Source: Rhizobiaceae bacterium
GTDB lineage: Bacteria; Pseudomonadota; Alphaproteobacteria; Rhizobiales; Rhizobiaceae
Assembly: GCA_029212415.1 (NCBI GenBank)
Contig: JARGOF010000017.1
Location: forward strand, 56,549-101,297
Reading direction: 5' to 3'
Length of the DNA stretch: 44,749 nt
Positions 8,326-16,109 of the stretch are shown here, in pieces. The position numbers were made by a program, and so were the translations under genes. Below the pieces are notes generated by a model. The model had not been told where the DNA came from. It did not search any database and saw nothing but the letters and a program-made list of their open reading frames with translations. Numbering within the stretch: position 1 is the stretch's first letter; every line of letters starts with the position of its first letter.

Positions 8326-8892
8326 CTACCTCTTACGCTTTCACGCTTAAACATGTGACACGACCAACCCATTGTGAATGAACATATACAATAGCCCGGC
8401 AGCGTTGGTACTGCCAATGATGCATATGCACAATAAGGACTGAATTTCTTCGTTCAAGCACCCGTTCATTGATCTGTTGGTGGATGCCTGATCAAAAAGC
8501 GGCGTTTCAATGACGACAAGCCCGGCCCGAGCTATGCAAACCTCATCGATTGGACCTTGGGCGTATTTACTTTCGCTGTGTTTACAGGTGACACTACAAG
8601 CTTCCGAGCCCTCAAACAGTGCCTCTATTGCCACATATGGTCAAATTCAACGTCAATTTTGCCGAGAACCTGTTGCCTGATGGTCCCTCGCTTTACATTA
8701 GAGCAAAAGGGCCGTGACATATGACCGACAACGAACTATTTAAAGCCCACTGGAATTAAGCCATTTGTAACGCGTAGGTTCAAATATGAGGGAATTGCGG
8801 AGATGCTTGATTCTGGAATGTCTGCGCGCGTGCCCCCCTCTCTCTATCAATCGACATAAAACGATGCCTGAAATCATGGCAAGTGGGAACCT
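8326..8892. other. Intergenic region without a supported gene
   Basis: About 570 bases between the divergent FkbM gene and the first glycosyltransferase. It is the longest non-coding stretch in the window and appears more AT-rich than its neighbours. It must hold promoters for both directions. One minus-strand open frame of 95 codons (8347-8634, GTG start) has no ribosome site and no recognisable family. I see no tRNA, strong hairpin or insertion sequence ends; a decayed gene remnant is possible. Confidence 0.55.
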
Positions 8893-10098
8893 GTGAACCA
8901 AGCCGCACATCTCATACTCTACGGCCATGATACCTTTGGTCTCGGGCATATCAGGCGCAATCGCAAAATCGCGAGTGCGCTTGTCGATTGCTATCGCGAT
9001 ATTCGTGTCACCATCATTACGGGATCAGGCCTGTCAGGCGAATATGCCTCGCATCCGCGTATCGATTATGTCGAAATCCCGCCCGTCGAAAAATTGCCGG
9101 ATGGCCGCTATAAATCGGGTGAAGGCGGTCTTTCCTACGCCGAGACGATTGCAGCGCGCACCCAAGCCATTGGCGCACTGGCCCAATCTCAACCCGCCGA
9201 TATTTTCATCGCCGACAAGGAACCACTGGGACTGGGTGGTGAACTCTCTGTTGCGATCAAACATTTCAAGGCATCGGGCACCACAATGGTGCTGGGACTG
9301 CGCGATGTGCTCGACGAAGCCACGCAACTGAAAAAGGAATGGCAGAAAAAGGGCTATTTCGGCGCTCTGGACAATCTTTACGATCAGATATGGATCTATG
9401 GATCTGAACAGTTCTACAGGCCTCTGGAGGGGCTGGGACTGTCTGAACAGGTTCTGGAAAAATGCCAGTACACCGGTTTTCTGTACCAACCCAACCTGGA
9501 GTTTGAACTGACACCGGCAATGGGTTTGCCGAAGGACTATCTGCTGGTGACCACCGGTGGCGGTGGAGATGGTGATCCGCTGATGGACGCAGTGCTCAAT
9601 GCCTATGAGAATGGGTCAGAGATCCCCTGCCCCTCTGTGCTGCTTCTTGGACCCTATTCCGACAGTGCATACGCTGAACAGGTCAAACAGCGGGCCGCAG
9701 GTATCGACGGCATTCATGTCATCGGTTTTGATTCAGAGCCGGAAGTCTTGATCAGAAATGCCAGAGCCGTGATCGGCATGTGCGGGTATAATACCTTTTG
9801 CGAAGTCATCGCCCGCAACAAACCGGTCTTGTTCGTGCCGAGACAAATGCCCCGCATGGAACAGTTCATCCGGGCGAACCGGGCCAAGGAGCTTGGTTAT
9901 TGCGACGTCATTTTAAGCGCCGATGCTGCCAACCCCGATGCTATGGCCCATGCCATAAGACAGCTCATTGACAGTTCAAATTTGCCACCTGCAAAACATG
10001 ACTTTGATGCGGCGGGCCTGGAATATATCTGCGGACAGGTCGGCTCCATTCTGGATGAGCGCCAACAGGAAACACTCAAGGTGGAGCCGGCACTTTGA
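8893..10098 (+). CDS. MurG-like glycosyltransferase (COG4671-like), first copy
   Basis: A 401-residue predicted glycosyltransferase with a GT-B fold. The N-terminal nucleotide-fold start LILYGHDTFGLGHIRRN and the C-terminal donor-site stretches LLVTTGGGGDGDPL and GMCGYNTFCEVIARNKPVLF are those of the MurG-like family grouped as COG4671. Such enzymes are thought to transfer a sugar from a nucleotide sugar to an acceptor on the cytoplasmic side of the membrane. There is no membrane helix. The start is GTG with a weak purine site upstream. The TGA stop overlaps the TTG start of the next gene. It is the first of four consecutive glycosyltransferase genes and resembles the third in layout. Confidence 0.82.
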   Translation: MNQAAHLILYGHDTFGLGHIRRNRKIASALVDCYRDIRVTIITGSGLSGEYASHPRIDYVEIPPVEKLPDGRYKSGEGGLSYAETIAARTQAIGALAQSQPADIFIADKEPLGLGGELSVAIKHFKASGTTMVLGLRDVLDEATQLKKEWQKKGYFGALDNLYDQIWIYGSEQFYRPLEGLGLSEQVLEKCQYTGFLYQPNLEFELTPAMGLPKDYLLVTTGGGGDGDPLMDAVLNAYENGSEIPCPSVLLLGPYSDSAYAEQVKQRAAGIDGIHVIGFDSEPEVLIRNARAVIGMCGYNTFCEVIARNKPVLFVPRQMPRMEQFIRANRAKELGYCDVILSADAANPDAMAHAIRQLIDSSNLPPAKHDFDAAGLEYICGQVGSILDERQQETLKVEPAL

Positions 10099-11357
10099 AA
10101 GCCCACACAATAGTGGTGGTGCTGAAAGGCTATCCCAGACTTTCAGAGACCTTCATTGCCCAGGAATTGCTGGAACTGGAGCGCCGGGGTTTTGATCTTC
10201 ATATTTTTGCGCTGCGTAAACCCACCGACAAGGCGCGCCATCCGATCCACTCCGAAATCAAGGCGCCGGTTACCTATCTTCCGGAATATCTTCATGAGGA
10301 GCCCCTGCGTGTTCTGAAAGGCTGGTGGGCGGCGCGCAAGAAAACCGGCTTCGGGCTTGCCATGCGGACATTTCTTGCCGATCTGCGTCGCGACCCTACG
10401 CGCAACAGAATCAGACGGTTTGGACAATCACTGGTCCTGGCACGTGAATTGCCGCGCGATGTTCAATGGCTTTATGCGCATTTTATTCACACGCCCGCAT
10501 CGGTGACCTACTACGCCCATATGATCAATTCGATTGGCTGGAGCTGTTCAGCACATGCAAAGGATATCTGGACGTCGCCGGACTGGGAACTGTCTGAAAA
10601 GCTCAACGATGCAGCCTGGACGGTAACCTGCACCAGGAGCGGTTATCTGCATCTGCAATCCCTTGCCGACCGGGGCAATGCGGTTCATCTGGTGCATCAT
10701 GGCCTGGATCTGAGCCGATTCCCGCGCATGGAGCGCCCTGCCTCATCACGCGATGGCAGCCAGCCAGATGATCCGGTTCACATTGTGACTGTTGGCCGGG
10801 CGGTTCAAAAAAAGGGACTCGACACACTTGTCGATGCGCTTGCCCTGTTGCCGCAGAGTCTTCATTGGAAATGGACACATATCGGTGGCGGTGAGTTGTC
10901 AAAGCCAATCGCCCAACAGATCTCCAGACTGGGTCTGACCGACCGCGCGGAAATGCTCGGTTCAAAGCCGCAGGAATTTGTTCTGCAAACCTATCGCGAC
11001 AGTGACTTTTTCGTATTGCCGTGCAGAATTGCCGACGACGGCGACAGGGATGGGCTGCCCAATGTGCTTGTTGAAGCACAGAGCCAGAGCCTGGCCTGCA
11101 TTTCCTCTCCCATTTCAGGGATCGTCGAGTTGATCGAAGACGGCGAGAATGGCCTGCTGACACCTCCCAATGATGCGGCGGCGCTTGCCAAAGCGATCGA
11201 GACCCTGATCACCACTCCGTCATTGCGGGCACGCATGGGCGCGAAGGGCGCGACAAAAGTTGAGAAACAGTTCGATCATCTCTCGCAGATTGAACAACTC
11301 GTTACCCTGTTTGAAGAGGTTGGTGTAAAGCGCATTCGCCAGGAAGCGGCACCATGA
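10095..11357 (+). CDS. GT4-family glycosyltransferase, first copy
   Basis: A 420-residue GT-B glycosyltransferase. The N-terminal acceptor domain begins VVVLKGYPRLSETFIAQEL, the usual opening of colanic-acid-type GT4 enzymes. The donor domain shows TVGRAVQKKGLDTLVDALAL and then DRDGLPNVLVEAQS, the EX7E region, in which the first glutamate is replaced by aspartate. It probably adds a hexose or related sugar to a lipid-linked or protein-linked acceptor. It starts with TTG overlapping the preceding stop by four bases and ends overlapping the next ATG by four, so translation of the cluster is coupled. Confidence 0.88.
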   Translation: MKAHTIVVVLKGYPRLSETFIAQELLELERRGFDLHIFALRKPTDKARHPIHSEIKAPVTYLPEYLHEEPLRVLKGWWAARKKTGFGLAMRTFLADLRRDPTRNRIRRFGQSLVLARELPRDVQWLYAHFIHTPASVTYYAHMINSIGWSCSAHAKDIWTSPDWELSEKLNDAAWTVTCTRSGYLHLQSLADRGNAVHLVHHGLDLSRFPRMERPASSRDGSQPDDPVHIVTVGRAVQKKGLDTLVDALALLPQSLHWKWTHIGGGELSKPIAQQISRLGLTDRAEMLGSKPQEFVLQTYRDSDFFVLPCRIADDGDRDGLPNVLVEAQSQSLACISSPISGIVELIEDGENGLLTPPNDAAALAKAIETLITTPSLRARMGAKGATKVEKQFDHLSQIEQLVTLFEEVGVKRIRQEAAP

Positions 11358-12547
11358 GACGACATCCCAAAATCCTTTATTATGTTCAGCACCTTTTGGG
11401 TGTCGGACATGTTTTCCGGACCATGCGCATCGTCCGTGTTCTGGTCGAACGGGGATTTGATGTCGAACTGATCTATGGCGGAAAGCAACTGCCCAATTTT
11501 GATGACCATGGCGCCCGGGTTCATTTCCTGCCGTCATTGACTTCATCAAAGGGTGATTTCTCCAAGCTGGTTACCGGTGACGGCAGCGTCGCAACCGACG
11601 AATACAGGCATATCCGAAGAGACCTTATTCTCGCGATCCTGGCCGAAAGTGAACCGGACATCATTATTACGGAGGCCTTTCCGTTCGGTCGACGCCAGAT
11701 GCATTTTGAATTGCTCCCCTTCATGGAGGCTGCCGTCAGCATGGAGAAGAGGCCGAAGATCTTCGCCTCCGTTCGCGACATTCTGCAAGAGGGCAACAAA
11801 CCATCGAAGGACCGGCAAACGGTCGATCTGCTTGATCGCTATTTTGACGGTGTGCTTGTCCACGGCGACAGGCATCTCATCAGTCTGGACAAAACATTCC
11901 CCTATACCGAAGAAATATCCGGCAAAATTTATTATACGGGCATTGTCACGCCGCAAACTGTCACGCCGCAGACTGTCCGGACGCACGCCGACGAGGGCAC
12001 GCCGATCGCAGACAGACATTTTGACGTGGTCGTGTCTGCCGGTGGCGGACTGTTGGGTCGAGAATTGGTTCTGGCAGCGGCGGAAGCAAAAGCCGGTTCG
12101 TCACTGGATGATGCGCATTGGTGTATCCTGACCGGCCCCTATATGGACGAAAAAGACAGGCAGAAACTCTCCCGCCCCGGCATCGCGGTCAGAGAATTTA
12201 TTCCTGACCTGCATGCGGTCCTGGCAACGGCCCGACTTTCGATTTCACTGGCGGGATATAATACGGTCGCCGATATTATGGCAGCGGGCTGTCGTGCCAT
12301 TGTGGCTCCACAATGGAACGACAAGGAGACAGAACAATTGCGCCGCGCCGAATTGCTGGCCGCCCGTGGATTGGTTGAAATGCTGTCGCATGAGGCCAAG
12401 ACAGCCATTGCTGTGCGCACTGCAATAGACCGTGTCATGGCAAAACCATCGCCCGACTGGTCATCCATTCAGACAAATGGCGCCGCTGTCACAGCCGATA
12501 TTCTGCAAGGTGCATTTGACGGCGACGACCTGAAGCCGTTTCAATAG
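11354..12547 (+). CDS. MurG-like glycosyltransferase (COG4671-like), second copy
   Basis: A 397-residue relative of the first gene in this cluster. Parallel stretches are YYVQHLLGVGHVFRTMRI at the N-terminus, ASVRDILQEG in the middle (first copy: GLRDVLDEA), VVSAGGGLLGREL at the donor site, and SLAGYNTVADIMAAGCRAIV near the end. The two are therefore likely ancient duplicates that now use different donors or acceptors. A 15-base tandem duplication near the middle (11945-11974) repeats the residues VTPQT and lies in the linker between the two lobes. The start overlaps the upstream stop as ATGA. Confidence 0.82.
   Translation: MRRHPKILYYVQHLLGVGHVFRTMRIVRVLVERGFDVELIYGGKQLPNFDDHGARVHFLPSLTSSKGDFSKLVTGDGSVATDEYRHIRRDLILAILAESEPDIIITEAFPFGRRQMHFELLPFMEAAVSMEKRPKIFASVRDILQEGNKPSKDRQTVDLLDRYFDGVLVHGDRHLISLDKTFPYTEEISGKIYYTGIVTPQTVTPQTVRTHADEGTPIADRHFDVVVSAGGGLLGRELVLAAAEAKAGSSLDDAHWCILTGPYMDEKDRQKLSRPGIAVREFIPDLHAVLATARLSISLAGYNTVADIMAAGCRAIVAPQWNDKETEQLRRAELLAARGLVEMLSHEAKTAIAVRTAIDRVMAKPSPDWSSIQTNGAAVTADILQGAFDGDDLKPFQ
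11945..11974 (+). repeat. 15-bp tandem duplication inside a glycosyltransferase gene
   Basis: Two adjacent 15-base units, gtcacgccgcaaact and gtcacgccgcagact, differ at one base. The insertion keeps the reading frame and gives VTPQT twice. It looks like a recent slippage or duplication in an interdomain linker. Confidence 0.85.
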
Positions 12548-12552
12548 CGCCC

Positions 12553-13698
12553 ATGACACAAGCCAGAATTGCCTTTTACGCACCGCTGAAATCACCGGAC
12601 CATCCGATACCGTCCGGTGACCGGGAAATCGCCCGGTTGATGATGCGTGCCCTGCAACTGGCAGGCTATTCGGTTGATCTGGTATCCGAAATCATCTCCT
12701 ATCAGAAACGGCCGGTGAAAGCGCTCTATGATCGCCGCAGGTCGGATGTGGCCGCCGAGGAGGCGCGCATAAGGCAGGACTGGAAAAAGGATCCTGGCCG
12801 CGTACCTGATCTCTGGTTCACCTATCATCCCTACTGCAAGTCTCCCGATTGGCTGGGCCCCGCGCTCTCGCAATCCTTCGGCATCCCCTATGTTACAGCC
12901 GAAGCCTGTCGTACCCATCAGGGCACCGCCAGTGACTGGCTTGATGGCCGCGCGGCGGTTCAACAGGCGGTCCGGATGGCCAATATGAATTTTGTCCTCA
13001 AGGATTCCGACTGGCTGTATTTGCAGGAGGTCATTCCGGGCATGGGAAATGCCATGCGAATTCCACCATTTCTGGATCTCTCCATTCAGCCCTTGAAAAC
13101 ATCCGATCCGAAACCTCTCTTTGACAATGATGCGCCTGTTCTGCTGGCCGTTGGCATGATGCGCCCCGGTGCAAAAATGGCCAGCTACCAGGCCTTGGCA
13201 GAGGCTTTGGAAACGATGCAATCAGAAGCTTGGAACCTGATCGTTGTCGGCGAAGGGCCGGAACGCGAAACGATCACCGGTCTTCTGGATTTCATTGAAC
13301 CTGCCCGGTTCAAGATGACCGGCAGTATTGCCCATGAGGACATGTTCGCCCTGATGGATCAGTGCGACCTTCTGGTGTGGCCCGGCATTGGCGAGGCCAT
13401 CGGCCTGGTCTACCTCGAAGCCCAGGCCCGCGGTCTGCCCGTTGCAGCACTGAAGACCGCCGGCGTTCCTTTGGTCGTCTCCAACAATGTGGGTGGCCTG
13501 CTGACTGATCCGGATGATGTGGCGGCCTATGGCGCAGCCATAAGGCGCCTCGTCGACGATGCCATCCTGCGCGCGAAACTGGGCAAACAGGGACGCCGCT
13601 ATGTTGAAGACAAACATGACGTCGCTGCGGTGGCTACACTTTTCAAATCGACCATTGACGAAATTCTCAAAAAAAACCGCAATTCAATCACGCATTGA
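12553..13698 (+). CDS. GT4-family glycosyltransferase, second copy
   Basis: A 381-residue glycosyltransferase. The donor domain has LIVVGEGPERETITGLL and the intact EX7E region GEAIGLVYLEAQARGLPV, followed by NNVGGLLTDPDD, the usual nucleotide-sugar loop of GT4 enzymes. The N-terminus (IAFYAPLKSPDHPIPSGDR) resembles enzymes acting on lipid-linked sugars. It lies five bases after the third gene and closes the cluster; its stop codon sits within the small hairpin at 13682-13700. No flippase, polymerase or export ABC gene follows, so the product and its export route are unknown. Confidence 0.86.
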   Translation: MTQARIAFYAPLKSPDHPIPSGDREIARLMMRALQLAGYSVDLVSEIISYQKRPVKALYDRRRSDVAAEEARIRQDWKKDPGRVPDLWFTYHPYCKSPDWLGPALSQSFGIPYVTAEACRTHQGTASDWLDGRAAVQQAVRMANMNFVLKDSDWLYLQEVIPGMGNAMRIPPFLDLSIQPLKTSDPKPLFDNDAPVLLAVGMMRPGAKMASYQALAEALETMQSEAWNLIVVGEGPERETITGLLDFIEPARFKMTGSIAHEDMFALMDQCDLLVWPGIGEAIGLVYLEAQARGLPVAALKTAGVPLVVSNNVGGLLTDPDDVAAYGAAIRRLVDDAILRAKLGKQGRRYVEDKHDVAAVATLFKSTIDEILKKNRNSITH

Positions 13699-13700
13699 AT
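13682..13700 (+). terminator. Small hairpin at the end of the glycosyltransferase cluster
   Basis: ATTCAAT (13682-13688) and ATTGAAT (13694-13700) form a seven-pair AT-rich stem around CACGC, followed by the T-rich CACGGTTTTCGTTTG. It overlaps the stop codon of the last glycosyltransferase. The stem is weak, so termination is only suggested. Confidence 0.3.
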
Positions 13701-13722
13701 CACGGTTTTCGTTTGATGTCTC

Positions 13723-13928
13723 AAGCTCGACTTGTCCGAAAACCGGTACCCACTTTTCGGGTCTCGCTCTTTGCTAAAGCTCGACTTATCCGAAAACCGG
13801 TGCCCACTTTTCGGGTCTCGCTCTTTCTGAAGCTCGACTTGTCCGAAAACCGGTGCCCACTTTTCGGGTCTCGCTCTTTCTGAAGCTCGACTTGTCCGAA
13901 AACCGGTGCCCACTTTTCGGGTCTCGCT
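13723..13928. repeat. Tandem array of a palindromic 53-54 bp repeat, four copies
   Basis: Copies start at 13723, 13777, 13830 and 13883; the last is cut at 46 bases by the stop codon of the permease gene. Each contains CCGAAAA ... TTTTCGG arms around an 11-base centre (ccggtgcccac in three copies, ccggtaccCAC in the first), so each can fold into a hairpin. Copies 3 and 4 are identical over their shared length; copies 1 and 2 differ at a few bases. The element resembles short intergenic palindromes common in Rhizobiales. It fills the space between two convergent operons, where it could act as a two-way terminator or message stabiliser. Confidence 0.93.
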
Positions 13929-15106
13929 TAGTGGTACGGATCAGCCGCATCGCGCAGGCCGTCACCCATGAAGTTGAAAGCCAAGATGACCAGTATCACC
14001 GGCACGACCGGTAGAATGAGCCACGGATAAAGCACAACCACGTTGATGTTCTGGGCTTCGTTCAGCAACACTCCCCAACTGGTCACCGGCGGTCGCAGGC
14101 CAATACCCAGAAAGCTCAAGGCCGTTTCGCCGAGGATCATGGCTGGAATGGTAATGGTCGCCGAGGCGATCAGATGGCTCATGAAGCCGGGAACCAGATG
14201 ACGCAGAATGATGCGTTTCGGTTTGGCTCCCATCAATTGAGCCGCCAGCACATAGTCTTCCTCACGCAATGACAGCAATTTCGAGCGCACGGCGCGTGCA
14301 AGTCCGGTCCAGTCCAGCAGGCCGAGGATAACCGTGATCCCAAAGTAGATAAGAATCGGGCTCCAGGTTATCGGCAATATGGCAGCCAGCGCCATCCATA
14401 GTGGAATGCTTGGTATGGATTGCAGCACTTCGATAATGCGCTGGACCACAACATCGACCCAACCACCATAGTAGCCGGCCAGACCACCGATGGTAATGCC
14501 GAGAATGAAACTCACGGTGATACCAAGCAGACCAATCGTCAGTGAAATACGTGCGCCATAGATGATGCGCGAAAACATATCGCGACCCAAACGGTCTGTG
14601 CCGAAAAGAAAGAGATTGCCCTCGCCTTCAGCACAGAACAGATGCGTCTTCATCGGTATCAAGCCCCACATATTGTAGGGATCACCTTCGCAGAAGAATT
14701 TTACCGAATAGACCTCTGACTTGTTGTCGGAATATTCCCGTTTGAGAATTTCCATGTTGAGCGTTCTGACACGCTCATAGACATGCGGCCCGATATAGTC
14801 GCCGTCCTTGAAGAAGTGAACGCTCTGGGGTGGCGCGTATATATCTTCAATATGTCTGTGTGCCAGATCGTATGGTGCGATGAATTCAGCAAAGGCAATC
14901 ACGATATAGCAAAACAGCAGGAAGAGGCCGGAGTAGTAGGCCAGTCTGTGTTTCTTGAATTTCCACCAGATCAACTGGCGCTGGGAAGCAAAATAATACT
15001 TCTCCTGCGCCGGGGTAAGCTGTTCGGCTGCACTTGGATCAAAGGGATCAGGCGACACAAAGTGGTCGAGCGGCTGGCCTGCCGCCGGAAGGGATGTATT
15101 GCTCAT
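13928..15106 (-). CDS. ABC transporter permease, DppC/OppC type
   Basis: A 392-residue inner-membrane permease, the last gene of a four-gene importer operon. The binding-protein-dependent permease loop is visible as LLSLREEDYVLAAQLMGAKP, followed by LRHLVPGF. After the first membrane helix (about 56-78) there is an extra region of roughly 90 residues (about 79-170), predicted periplasmic, ending at LFGTDRLGRDMFSRI. It holds two cysteines, C139 and C158, that could form a disulfide. DppC-type subunits form the channel with a DppB-type partner, here the gene just upstream, whose stop it overlaps by four bases. The stop codon abuts the repeat array. Confidence 0.9.
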   Translation of the reverse strand: MSNTSLPAAGQPLDHFVSPDPFDPSAAEQLTPAQEKYYFASQRQLIWWKFKKHRLAYYSGLFLLFCYIVIAFAEFIAPYDLAHRHIEDIYAPPQSVHFFKDGDYIGPHVYERVRTLNMEILKREYSDNKSEVYSVKFFCEGDPYNMWGLIPMKTHLFCAEGEGNLFLFGTDRLGRDMFSRIIYGARISLTIGLLGITVSFILGITIGGLAGYYGGWVDVVVQRIIEVLQSIPSIPLWMALAAILPITWSPILIYFGITVILGLLDWTGLARAVRSKLLSLREEDYVLAAQLMGAKPKRIILRHLVPGFMSHLIASATITIPAMILGETALSFLGIGLRPPVTSWGVLLNEAQNINVVVLYPWLILPVVPVILVILAFNFMGDGLRDAADPYH

Positions 15107-16101
15107 TTTTGCGCCCTTCCCTGCAAGCGAATTCGCGGATCAAGAAACGCCAGAGCGATGTCGGATATCAGAACGCCGATGACAGTCAGAAGCGCAAGGA
15201 ACATGAGAAACGAGCCGGCCAGATACATATCCTGGCTTTGCAGCGCCGAAATCAACAAGGGGCCCGTTGTTTCCAGTGAAAGAACAATCGCCACGACCTC
15301 AGCACCGGAGACAACAGCAGGAAGTATGTTGCCAATGTCGGCAATGAAGAAATTCAGCGACATTCTGAAGGGGTATTTCAGTACGGCCTTCATGGGTGGC
15401 ACGCCCTTGGCCCGGGCCGTTATCACATATTGTTTTTTCAATTCATCCAGCAGGTTGGCCCGAATTCGCCGGATCATCGCTGCCGTGCCGGATGTCCCGA
15501 TCACAATCACCGGAATGGCCATATGCTCCATGATCGAGCCGAATTTGGCCAGACTCATGGGTTCATTGATGTAGATCGGGTCCATCAGTCCGCCGATCGA
15601 CGTGCCGAACCAGACCTTGGCAAAATACATCATCACCAGCGCCAGCAGGAAATTGGGGATGGCAAGCCCCAGAAGGCCAGCAAATGTGAAGGTGTAATCG
15701 CCAAAGGAATATTTGTGCGTGGCTGAATAGATGCCAATGGGAAAGGCAATCAGCCAAGTGAAAATAATGGTCACGAAAGACAGCAACATTGTCAGGAACA
15801 ACCGGCTTCCGATCAGTTCCGATACCGGACGCTCATATTCGAATGAATAACCAAAATCGCCGTGCAACATGCCGGTGGCCCAGCCAATATAGCGCTGCCA
15901 CAAAGGTTTATCGAAGCCATATTCCGTCCGCAGATATTCTATTTTTTGCGGATCAACCGTTTCGCCCGAAGCCTGCAATTCTGCCAGGTAACTTTCGAAA
16001 TAGTCCCCCGGCGGCAATTCCACGATGGCGAATATCAGCATGCTGGCGATCACCAGCGTCGGAATCATCGCCATAAAGCGATAGAAAATATATTTCAACA
16101 T
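15103..16101 (-). CDS. ABC transporter permease, DppB/OppB type
   Basis: A 332-residue membrane protein with six hydrophobic segments. The N-terminus (LKYIFYRFMAMIPTLVIAS) and the loop LDELKKQYVITARAKGVPP are characteristic of DppB-type permeases, and the C-terminal FLDPRIRL is the usual family ending. It pairs with the downstream DppC-type subunit. It starts eight bases after the binding-protein gene and overlaps the next gene by four bases, so the four genes form one operon. Confidence 0.92.
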   Translation of the reverse strand: MLKYIFYRFMAMIPTLVIASMLIFAIVELPPGDYFESYLAELQASGETVDPQKIEYLRTEYGFDKPLWQRYIGWATGMLHGDFGYSFEYERPVSELIGSRLFLTMLLSFVTIIFTWLIAFPIGIYSATHKYSFGDYTFTFAGLLGLAIPNFLLALVMMYFAKVWFGTSIGGLMDPIYINEPMSLAKFGSIMEHMAIPVIVIGTSGTAAMIRRIRANLLDELKKQYVITARAKGVPPMKAVLKYPFRMSLNFFIADIGNILPAVVSGAEVVAIVLSLETTGPLLISALQSQDMYLAGSFLMFLALLTVIGVLISDIALAFLDPRIRLQGRAQK

Positions 16102-16109
16102 ATCGCAGT

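Noticed and set aside
8347-8634. Minus-strand open frame of 95 codons in the large gap
   Set aside because: GTG start without a ribosome site and no recognisable protein family.
13599-13913. Open frames with repeated KERDPKSGHRFSDKSS-like peptides on the minus strand and a matching plus-strand frame
   Set aside because: They only translate the DNA repeat array at 13723-13928 and have no ribosome site.
13723-13928. CRISPR array
   Set aside because: The units are contiguous with no unique spacers, each is itself a palindrome, and no cas genes are present.
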